A stretch of DNA of 8,488 nt from Solirubrobacterales bacterium (GTDB lineage Bacteria; Actinomycetota; Thermoleophilia; Solirubrobacterales; Solirubrobacteraceae), in the NCBI GenBank assembly GCA_019240015.1, contig JAFAZB010000264.1, positions 1 through 8,488 on the forward strand. Direction: 5' to 3'. A program made the translations under genes and the position numbers. Below are positions 1 through 5,430 of this stretch, piece after piece. Below the pieces are notes generated by a model. That model saw only the letters and a program-made list of their open reading frames with translations. It did no database searches and had not been told where the DNA came from. Within the stretch, counting starts at the first letter, position 1; every line of letters begins with the position of its first letter.

Positions 1-1
1 T

Positions 2-8
2 GGAAGGA
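2..8 (+). promoter_or_regulatory. Ribosome binding site of the GHKL ATPase gene
   Basis: GGAAGGA lies seven bases before the ATG at 16, a good match to the anti-Shine-Dalgarno sequence at normal spacing. It fixes the start of the ATPase gene. Only 15 bases precede the gene here, so no promoter can be judged; translation from an incoming operon transcript is likely but not shown. Confidence 0.7.
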
Positions 9-15
9 ACCGCTG

Positions 16-2379
16 ATGGATCAACTGATCGCCGACGCCATCTCAGCCCGAACGATCGCCGACGTCGACCGGCTCGAGGCCGTCCTACAGCAGCGGCTGG
101 GTGGTCGTAGTGTCCGGTATCTCGGCGACCGCGCCGCGAACTGGTCGGCTCTCTCGGGTGCCGTCGATTCCCGGGTCGTGCTGTTTGAGCGGATGACCAA
201 CATCTTCGACGCCCTGATCGAAGCCGAGGCGCAGCGGGCGGATTTCTTCGGCTGCAAGGATCCGTCTGAGGCAGCCCAGCGCTTCCTCGGGGTGCCGGCC
301 GAGGGGCCGCCGGCGATGATGGGCGGCGAGCGGGACGCGCTTGCCCGGCGCGCGGTGATGACGCTGCATGACTCCGATAACTCCCGCAAGCACCCCACGC
401 TGGGATTCCGCGATCTGGGCATCGGGATCAGCCCCAGCGAGGCGCCGAACACCATCCTGTCCCTCGAGGGCTCCAACAAGCTCGGGAAGACCTACCTCCA
501 CGGCGTCTACGGCAAGGGAGGATCGGTCACCTGCCGCTTCAGCGACGCCACCGTTCTGATCAGCCGGAAGCAACCGGACCTGCTGAGGGCCGGCGAGGAG
601 GATCGGGTGTGGATGGCGGTGGTGCGCCAAGGCGATGACGAGGACATGCGCCTGCCCTTCTTTTACTACCTGGCTAACCCGGCGGATGGTTTGCCGTTCT
701 CGGTTCCGGCCACCGACACGGACTTCGAGCCCGGCACGCTCGTACTGCACATCAACTACGAGGCAGGGCGCATGGGCGAGCAGCTTTGGCAGTACGAGGA
801 GTCGGTCTATGCCTTCGCCGAGACGCTCCTGTTCCGGCCGACGCTGCCCTACCAGCTCCACGACGCGCGCTCGGAGGGGGCGAACGTCAGGCCCGCGGAC
901 CGGCAGAAGCCGTCGACACTGCTCGGCCTCGGCCAGCGGCTCGATGCACTCGACAAGAGGAACGACGACGGTCTGCTCGACCGCGGCGGTCCGGCGCGGA
1001 TCCCGGTGCCGGGCGTCGGGGACGTAGTCGTCCGGTGGACGCTCCTCGAGTCCGAGGACCGGCGTCGGCGTCGTGCGGCCAAGGGCAACGTCGCGCTCTT
1101 CACCACCAGCGGCCAGGTCCATCACGCCTGGGACACGGCTGCGTTCATCGGCGCGGTGGAGGGCCGCCGGCGAATCGCGCGTCGGATCATGGTTGAGATC
1201 GACACCGACCCGATCCCCTTCAAGACCCGGGTGACGATCTTCTCGAGCTTCCGCGAGACGATGCTCAAGAGCCCGGAGGCGGCCGCGCTCATGCGCGCGG
1301 TGGCCGAGTGGCTGGCCAACGACCCGGATCTCGCGGACGCCGAGTCGCAGCTCACCCGCCAAGCGCTGCGCTCAGGTGGCGAGAACGTCTCGGCGGCCTT
1401 CCGCCAGCGGATGAACCGCGCGATCAAGACCAAGATCCCGGGGCTGGCCGGTGCGTCGGCCGGCGCGGCGCCACGGTTCCGTCCCCCGAAGCCCAAGCCA
1501 GCAGAGGATCTCCATCCCGAGCCGACCGAGTTCATCGGGCCGGAGGAGATCCAGGTGCTGCCGGGGCAGCGCAAGATCTTCTACATGCAGGCCAATGCCG
1601 TCGACCGGTTCATCCCCGACCGCGGCGACGTCGAGCTGGTGGCGCCGCCTTCGGCTCCCGTGTTCGAGTTCGGCAAGGGCGATCTTCGCCGTGGCCGCGT
1701 CCAGCTGAGTCTGTTCGCGCCGGCCGCGGCCGATCTCGGCGACTATGAGATCGAGGTGCGGCTGAGCTGGCTGCGTTCGGCCGGGGGCGGGGAGACCCTC
1801 TCCTGGCCGATCAAGGTCCACGTCGTGGACGAGATCGAGGCGCCGAAGGGCACGCCCGGACGAGGCGGACGTAAGAAGACGGCGGCTGGCGAGATCGCGT
1901 TCATCTGGTCGAACCACGATGAGGAGACCTCCTGGAATGAGAACACGGTCGGCGAGATGCAGCAGATCAAGGGCGACGACTTGGCGGCCACGCACCCGAA
2001 GCTCTACGGCGACCTGAAGGGGATCGATGATCTGGTGCCCACGGTCGTGCTCAACGAGCGCCAGCGCGAGCTGCGCGCCTACCTCAAAGGGGTGGCCGCC
2101 AACGCTTCCGACGAGGCAATCGAGGTGCGGCGCGAGCGGTACGCACTCGCGGTTGGAGTAGCCGTAGCAAGCATGTGGGTCCAAGAGGACCGGCTGCGCA
2201 AGGCCCACGCCGCATGGAAGGAGTCGGCCAACGGAGGCGATGCACCCGACCAGGCGATGACCGAGATCCAGATGCGGCGGGCACTCGCGCAACATGCGCG
2301 CGGGGTGCTCGCGCTCATGCCCGACTTCGACCAGCTGATCGGGGACGTCGACACCGACGCTGTCGCTCAGGAGAGCTGA
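16..2379 (+). CDS. HSP90/MutL-like GHKL ATPase, defence-associated type
   Basis: A 787-aa protein whose N-terminus is a GHKL ATP-binding fold. The N box is visible as E58-xxx-N62-xx-D65-A, the G1 box as DLGIGI (133-138) and the glycine-rich lid as GVYGKGG (163-169). There is no histidine-kinase phosphoacceptor domain or membrane segment, so this is a soluble HSP90/MutL-style ATPase, not a sensor kinase. Residues about 355-450 (TTSGQVHH, then IFSSFRETM) look like the middle domain of large HSP90-like 'ATP-binding protein' families. Residues about 508-606 are beta-rich and Ig-like (GDYEIEVRLSW, then IKVHVV). A basic Gly/Lys linker at about 610-624 leads to an alpha-helical C-terminus. ATP binding is well supported; the substrate is unknown. 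The nearby DNA methylase suggests a role in restriction or phage defence (inference). It converges on the next gene. Confidence 0.85.
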   Translation: MDQLIADAISARTIADVDRLEAVLQQRLGGRSVRYLGDRAANWSALSGAVDSRVVLFERMTNIFDALIEAEAQRADFFGCKDPSEAAQRFLGVPAEGPPAMMGGERDALARRAVMTLHDSDNSRKHPTLGFRDLGIGISPSEAPNTILSLEGSNKLGKTYLHGVYGKGGSVTCRFSDATVLISRKQPDLLRAGEEDRVWMAVVRQGDDEDMRLPFFYYLANPADGLPFSVPATDTDFEPGTLVLHINYEAGRMGEQLWQYEESVYAFAETLLFRPTLPYQLHDARSEGANVRPADRQKPSTLLGLGQRLDALDKRNDDGLLDRGGPARIPVPGVGDVVVRWTLLESEDRRRRRAAKGNVALFTTSGQVHHAWDTAAFIGAVEGRRRIARRIMVEIDTDPIPFKTRVTIFSSFRETMLKSPEAAALMRAVAEWLANDPDLADAESQLTRQALRSGGENVSAAFRQRMNRAIKTKIPGLAGASAGAAPRFRPPKPKPAEDLHPEPTEFIGPEEIQVLPGQRKIFYMQANAVDRFIPDRGDVELVAPPSAPVFEFGKGDLRRGRVQLSLFAPAAADLGDYEIEVRLSWLRSAGGGETLSWPIKVHVVDEIEAPKGTPGRGGRKKTAAGEIAFIWSNHDEETSWNENTVGEMQQIKGDDLAATHPKLYGDLKGIDDLVPTVVLNERQRELRAYLKGVAANASDEAIEVRRERYALAVGVAVASMWVQEDRLRKAHAAWKESANGGDAPDQAMTEIQMRRALAQHARGVLALMPDFDQLIGDVDTDAVAQES

Positions 2380-2492
2380 CAGCGACGATCACGACGGCGG
2401 TCACGCCGATGCCGCGCACCTCCAGCTGCTGGAAGCCTGACGCGGAGCTTCGGGCCAAAGCCACGCCGGCGGGCGCCCTAGATGAGAAGGCC
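2380..2492. other. Convergent intergenic gap
   Basis: About 110 bases separate the ATPase stop from the stop of the minus-strand 184-aa gene. I see no start codon with a ribosome binding site and no RNA gene. The only structure is the hairpin at its right edge. Confidence 0.6.
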
Positions 2493-2503
2493 TCAGGCCT
2501 TTT
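2487..2503 (+). terminator. Candidate intrinsic terminator after the ATPase gene
   Basis: AAGGCC, loop TCA, GGCCTT followed by two more T form a six-base-pair perfect stem with a short T tract on the plus strand, 107 bases after the ATPase stop codon. The loop TCA is the complement of the TGA stop of the minus-strand gene, so the hairpin spans that gene's end. The minus side has no T tract, so termination is more likely for plus transcripts. The stem is short and the T run only four long, so this is a moderate call. Confidence 0.45.
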
Positions 2504-3047
2504 CGGCGCGCCGCTCGCGGCGGCCCTCAAGCACGACTGCCGTCTGTTCCTGGGTAAGCGGCGGCTTGCCTTCATCGGCGCGTTTGGCGTTCATCAGCGC
2601 GATGGTCCTGCTGTCTTCTTCCTCCGCCAGGCGGTGAGCCTCAGCAGCTGCGGCCTTCGCCCGTACGAGCGCGTTCTTGTCCCGTCGCGCGAGATCGGCC
2701 TCGATCCGCTCGCGAACCAGAGCGGGCACCGCGCTGCTCCAGGGTCGGCTCTCATCGATCAGGAACCACTCCCAGGTGTACTGGATCCCGGCCTGATCGA
2801 CGATCCGGTCATAGCCCTCCGTGCTGTTCTCCGGTTCGTCCGTAGGACCACTCCAGAGCCGGATCGCTTCGTCGAACGCATTCACGTTCTTCCGGAGCAG
2901 TGAGACGCCCTGCGAGCCGCTGTTGGGCACGTACCGGGAGCCGTTGGGCAGGAAGACATCCACCTCCTTGCGGAAGATGTCTTGCCACTCGAGCTTGATG
3001 AAGTCGTCGAACAGCTCGGCCGGGGACTTGATGTTGGCGGTGCTCAT
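2493..3047 (-). CDS. Hypothetical protein between the ATPase and methylase genes
   Basis: A 184-aa protein of no family I recognise. Its composition is protein-like: a mixed N-terminal part with aromatic and acidic residues (FDDFIKLEWQDIF, 13-25; YTWEWFLIDESRPW, 90-103), then from about residue 105 a charged, alanine-rich helical tail likely to form a coiled coil and ending in Arg/Lys-rich sequence. There is no signal peptide, transmembrane segment or catalytic motif. The ATG at 3047 has only a weak GGA upstream. It is convergent with the ATPase and divergent from the methylase, with 114 bases between start codons. A partner or regulator of these neighbours is conceivable, but nothing in the sequence proves it. 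The plus-strand reading over the same bases is poorer as protein. Confidence 0.7.
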   Translation of the reverse strand: MSTANIKSPAELFDDFIKLEWQDIFRKEVDVFLPNGSRYVPNSGSQGVSLLRKNVNAFDEAIRLWSGPTDEPENSTEGYDRIVDQAGIQYTWEWFLIDESRPWSSAVPALVRERIEADLARRDKNALVRAKAAAAEAHRLAEEEDSRTIALMNAKRADEGKPPLTQEQTAVVLEGRRERRAEKA

Positions 3048-3161
3048 GTGCTCTATCCGGACGGTCGGGCAGGAACCCGGATCTTAATCCCGGCCACCAC
3101 CACCAATGGTCAAACCCCTCCCGGCCGAGGCGAAGTCCGGCGGCGCCCGTATCTTCGTCTC
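3048..3161. promoter_or_regulatory. Divergent promoter region, 184-aa gene and methylase
   Basis: These 114 bases must hold the start signals for both flanking genes. Toward the minus gene, TAAGAT (complement of 3081-3086) is a good -10-like box. TTGACC (complement of 3108-3113) resembles a -35, but the 21-base spacing is too long for a standard pair. Toward the methylase, TATCTT sits at 3150-3155. An ACCAATGGT near-palindrome (3102-3110) lies between. No long operator is obvious. Confidence 0.35.
3150..3155 (+). promoter_or_regulatory. Possible -10 box for leaderless methylase mRNA
   Basis: TATCTT ends six bases before the GTG at 3162, the spacing at which transcription would begin on the start codon itself. 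No Shine-Dalgarno sequence precedes that GTG, which fits a leaderless message. I see no convincing -35 box, so this rests on one weak hexamer. Confidence 0.3.
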
Positions 3162-5018
3162 GTGCAGCCTGATCTGGCCATAGCCGAACTGGTCTCTCGG
3201 GTGCGGGCCCGCGGCCCCACCGAACCGGAAGCAATCAAGGCCGCGTTTCGCCAAGAGCTGCGGCGGGTTCAGCGGGGCTTCGAGAAGGATCCGAGCGCCT
3301 GGGGCGCGTGGGCGGACGGTCGGGATGTGATCGGCACCGCCTACGAGCGTCTGCTGACCGGCGCCGTGCGACGACCCGATGGCCAGTTCCAGACGCCGTT
3401 CTGGGCGGCGGACGTGATGGCCGGATGGCTGCTCCAGGAGCCGGTCGACCTGCTCTTGGACCCTGGCGTCGGGGCCGGCCGCCTTTTGTTCCGTGCCATG
3501 AAGCGCCGGGGCCGGAAGCCCAAGGCGCTGCTCGGGCTCGACATCGATCCGGTGGCGCTGTCGATGGCGCAGACCAATCTGCGGCTGCGCAACATCGGCC
3601 GGTTCGAGCTGCGCAAGCTGAACTTCCTGCTCCGTGATCTACCGGAGCGGCCGTCGGCCATCACCTGCAACCCGCCGTTCTCCCGCTGGCACGATGTCGA
3701 TCCGCTGCAGCGCGAGCTGATCCACTCCGGCTTCGAGGATCGTCTCGGCCTGAGCTTCCACCGAACGGCCGGCCTGCATGTCCTATTCCTGGTGCGCGCG
3801 CTCGAGGTGGCGGCTCCGGATGCTCGGATCGCGTTCATCACGCCGGCCGAGTGGCTCGACCTGAACTATGGGCAGGCGATCAAGCGGTTCGTGCTCGAGC
3901 ACGCCCAGATCGAGGCCATGATCCAGTTCGGCGATGACCACCTTCTCTTCGACGGCGCTCGGACCACAGCCGCGATCACGCTGCTGCGGAAGGGGCAGCC
4001 GAATACCGCACCGACCAGGATCCTCCGACTCGGGGCGGACCTTCCAGAACCAGCCCAGGTGCTGGCCTCACTGGCACAGGAGAGCAGCCCGGGCGTTGAA
4101 CAGGTGCTTCTCGACGTCGGTCACAAGTGGAGCCGGCGTCGGCGCCGACGCCGGCGCGGGACGCCGTTGCGCGAGCTGGCCCGAGTTCAGCGCGGGGTCG
4201 CGACCGGAGCGATTGGGTTCTTCGTGATCTCGGAGCAGACCAGGATCGAGCACGATCTCCAGATCGAGGATCTGCGCCCGTGCATCGCCAGCCCTCGCTT
4301 CGTCGAGGGGCTGGTGCTTCGCACCCGTGATCTTGAGCTGTTCGATCCTGAGATGCCGCGATGGATCCTCGAATGCCGGGATGCCGCCGCGGAGAAGTCT
4401 GCGACCAGCCTGGGCGCCTACCTCAGATACGGAAAGAGGATCGGGGCGCACGCCACCTACCTGGCAGGCCAGCGGGAGCTCTGGTACGCACTCGAGACCA
4501 GAGAGTCAGCGCAGATCCTCTTTACCTACCTGAACCGCCGTCGGCCGCCCCGGTTTATCCGCAATGAGTCCGGCGCAGTCCCTCTCAACACGTTCCTGAT
4601 CGTTGAGCCGGCGGACGGTGTTGATTCGGATGCTCTCTGCGCAGCGCTGAATGCGCCGGGGTTCATCGCACAGCTGAAGCACAATCGGCGTAACTATGGG
4701 GCGGTCTGTGGAAGGTCGAGCCGCGGGAGCTCGGCGAGCTGCGGCTTCCACGGCCGAGCTAACGGCCCCGCGACGAACCGATTGGTCAGGTCGGTGCCGG
4801 GGTGGTACCCATCCTCTGAGGAGGCCGGCAGCACCAAGACGCTGATCGCGGGCCTCATCCGGCGAGTCGTGTTGCACCCTGGGAGCGTCGTGGACGCGAA
4901 CAGCACGCTGCCGCAACTGGACCCTTCGGTCGCGGTACTTGCGATTTGGCGACGGCCGTCCAGACCGTCACCAAATCGCAAGTCGATGACTTCCAGTGAG
5001 GAGGAATCGCACGAATAG
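3162..5018 (+). CDS. Eco57I/TaqI-like N6-adenine DNA methyltransferase, frameshifted at 3' end
   Basis: Transfers methyl from S-adenosylmethionine to adenine in DNA. From the GTG at 3162, motif X appears as GQFQTP (74-79), motif I as DPGVGAGR (100-107), motif II as LGLDIDP (124-130) and motif IV as NPPF (170-173). A linker with eight arginines (325-332) leads to a TaqI-type target-recognition domain beginning LARVQRGVATGAIGFFV (339-355). The frame is open back to ATG 2982, but that start overlaps the opposing gene and its extra residues look non-coding, so GTG 3162 is preferred. At codon 513 the family-like ending breaks: a G run at 4698-4701 appears one base short. Restoring it gives GGLWKVEPRELGELRLPRPS and a TAA at 4760-4762, a 533-aa protein. 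The tail as written, to 5018, is Ser/Arg/Gly-rich and unlike protein. Either a sequencing error or a damaged gene. A restriction or defence role is inferred. Confidence 0.85.
   Translation: MQPDLAIAELVSRVRARGPTEPEAIKAAFRQELRRVQRGFEKDPSAWGAWADGRDVIGTAYERLLTGAVRRPDGQFQTPFWAADVMAGWLLQEPVDLLLDPGVGAGRLLFRAMKRRGRKPKALLGLDIDPVALSMAQTNLRLRNIGRFELRKLNFLLRDLPERPSAITCNPPFSRWHDVDPLQRELIHSGFEDRLGLSFHRTAGLHVLFLVRALEVAAPDARIAFITPAEWLDLNYGQAIKRFVLEHAQIEAMIQFGDDHLLFDGARTTAAITLLRKGQPNTAPTRILRLGADLPEPAQVLASLAQESSPGVEQVLLDVGHKWSRRRRRRRRGTPLRELARVQRGVATGAIGFFVISEQTRIEHDLQIEDLRPCIASPRFVEGLVLRTRDLELFDPEMPRWILECRDAAAEKSATSLGAYLRYGKRIGAHATYLAGQRELWYALETRESAQILFTYLNRRRPPRFIRNESGAVPLNTFLIVEPADGVDSDALCAALNAPGFIAQLKHNRRNYGAVCGRSSRGSSASCGFHGRANGPATNRLVRSVPGWYPSSEEAGSTKTLIAGLIRRVVLHPGSVVDANSTLPQLDPSVAVLAIWRRPSRPSPNRKSMTSSEEESHE
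4132..4155. repeat. Perfect 24-bp GC palindrome encoding an arginine run
   Basis: The two 12-base halves, centred between 4143 and 4144, are exact reverse complements: every pair from 4132/4155 inward matches. It lies within the methylase, where the local codons read Ser, eight Arg, Gly. The spot is the linker between the catalytic and target-recognition domains. It could extrude a cruciform or stall replication. It may also be only a by-product of repeated CGN codons. Confidence 0.8.
4698..4701 (+). other. Probable one-base deletion in a G run (frameshift)
   Basis: After Asn-Tyr-Gly the methylase needs five G for the family-type ending but has four. Reading on in the -1 frame from 4700 gives GGLWKVEPRELGELRLPRPS, then TAA at 4760-4762. 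This is the expected terminal segment of Eco57I/TaqI-like methylases, where YGGGLWK-type motifs are followed by EPREL and LP. The written frame instead gives AVCGRSSRGSS and about 95 further low-quality residues. Confidence 0.8.
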
Positions 5019-5064
5019 GTAGATCTGAACAGGAATCAGCTCGCAAGCAGACGCCGCTCATGAC
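4763..5064. other. Region after the restored methylase stop, no convincing gene
   Basis: About 300 bases. Plus-strand translation here is only the out-of-frame methylase tail, and the minus-strand readings lack motifs or a good start signal. It contains the long inverted repeat at 4937-4983, a small AAGTC/GACTT hairpin at 4980-4992 overlapping its right arm, and a strong Shine-Dalgarno-like GAGGAGGAA at 4998-5006 with no ATG, GTG or TTG at working distance. The region looks like recombination or decay sequence next to an integration module. Confidence 0.55.
4937..4983. repeat. 19-bp inverted repeat with 9-base spacer
   Basis: The left arm at 4937-4955 (ACTTGCGATTTGGCGACGG) and the reverse complement of the right arm at 4965-4983 agree at 18 of 19 positions. 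The only mismatch is C4949 against A4971. The spacer is 4956-4964. No T tract follows, so it is a poor intrinsic terminator. The geometry, two inverted arms around a short spacer, recalls tyrosine recombinase core sites, and a regulator/excisionase/integrase module begins nearby. Use as an att site is inference; a transcript-end stem-loop or dispersed repeat is also possible. Confidence 0.75.
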
Positions 5065-5073
5065 TCAGCGGCG
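5052..5073 (-). terminator. Weak hairpin at the end of the 78-aa regulator gene
   Basis: CGCCGCT and AGCGGCG form a seven-base-pair GC stem with an eight-base loop that includes part of the regulator's stop codon (complement of 5065-5067). No T tract follows on the minus strand, so intrinsic termination is doubtful. Confidence 0.25.
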
Positions 5074-5301
5074 GCTCGACTTCTGGCGCCTGTGACTGGC
5101 CCGCCCTCGCTCCGCCGCCCAGCGTTCCATCTCCGGACGTAGCCAGAGCTTGATCCGATCTTTGCCCAGATCGAGGACGGGGCGAGGCATGTCCGCGTAG
5201 CGATGCTGGTAAACGCTCACGGTGTTGTAGTGCGCAAGTCCGAGCAGCTCGGCTACGCCGCGCGCGTCGATGAGATCGTCGATCGCCACCTTCCGGCTCA
5301 T
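5065..5301 (-). CDS. AlpA-like helix-turn-helix DNA-binding protein
   Basis: A 78-aa protein made almost entirely of one MerR/AlpA-type winged helix-turn-helix. The helices read IDARGVAELLGLAHYNTVSVY (11-31). The wing and following helix read DMPRPVLDLGKDRIKLWL, then MERWAAERG (38-66). This MPRPV...W...RWA pattern is common in small actinobacterial regulators and excisionases. The tail is basic (RRQKSSRR). The ATG at 5301 has no Shine-Dalgarno, but TGTAAT (complement of 5310-5315) lies eight bases before it, fitting leaderless transcription. It is divergent from the excisionase-like gene at 5431, so it may repress that promoter or act as a second directionality factor. Its target is not shown. 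Confidence 0.8.
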   Translation of the reverse strand: MSRKVAIDDLIDARGVAELLGLAHYNTVSVYQHRYADMPRPVLDLGKDRIKLWLRPEMERWAAERGRASHRRQKSSRR

Positions 5302-5321
5302 GGCGAGAGATTACATCTATA

Positions 5322-5333
5322 GACGGATCCGTC
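5322..5333. promoter_or_regulatory. Candidate shared operator palindrome
   Basis: GACGGATCCGTC is a perfect 12-bp palindrome, immediately next to a CTATAG palindrome (5317-5322). It lies in the spacer region upstream of the minus -10 box and at the expected -35 position for the plus TAGGAT box, so a dimer bound here could block both promoters. The binder is not identified; the adjacent 78-aa regulator is the natural candidate. Confidence 0.35.
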
Positions 5334-5415
5334 CGACGCACCAACTAGGATATATCTGTAATCGTAAAGCGGCCCCGGCGGTGCAGACACACCCCGAGGC
5401 CAGGCCGAGACCTTT

Positions 5416-5423
5416 AGGGAGGT
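5416..5423 (+). promoter_or_regulatory. Ribosome binding site of the excisionase-like gene
   Basis: AGGGAGGT ends seven bases before the ATG at 5431. It is strong and well spaced, and it decides this start over alternatives inside the frame. The integrase has no comparable site of its own and is probably translated by coupling from this gene. Confidence 0.75.
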
Positions 5424-5430
5424 CCCGACA

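Larger units (their letters stand above)
5302..5430. promoter_or_regulatory. Divergent control region of the integration module
   Basis: This 129-base gap is locally AT-richer than its surroundings, as expected for promoters. Toward the minus regulator it has TGTAAT (complement of 5310-5315). Toward the excisionase/integrase it has TAGGAT (5346-5351) within TAGGATATATC, which would give a leader of roughly 70 bases. The -35 boxes are poor in both directions. The 12-bp palindrome at 5322-5333 lies between the two -10 boxes. Confidence 0.5.

Noticed and set aside
85..1362. A 425-aa minus-strand reading frame opposite the ATPase gene
   Set aside because: Arg/His-rich shadow of a GC-rich gene; the plus strand has ATPase motifs in order and a strong RBS.
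2175..2903. A 242-aa plus-strand reading frame spanning the ATPase end and the next gene
   Set aside because: It crosses the ATPase stop and a terminator-like hairpin and overlaps the better minus-strand gene; composition is Arg/Pro/Gly shadow-like.
2982..3161. ATG at 2982 as the methylase start
   Set aside because: It lies inside the opposing 184-aa gene, the added 60 residues look non-coding, and the motif-bearing protein begins naturally at GTG 3162.
4695..4705. Programmed -1 ribosomal frameshift in the methylase
   Set aside because: The bases TATGGGGCGG are not a standard slippery heptamer, a Gly tRNA would not re-pair well one base back, and a lost G in a homopolymer is simpler.
4763..5018. 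Independent gene or recombinase remnant in the methylase's written tail
   Set aside because: Phrases such as LIRRVVLHPG look suggestive, but no domain or start signal supports a separate gene.
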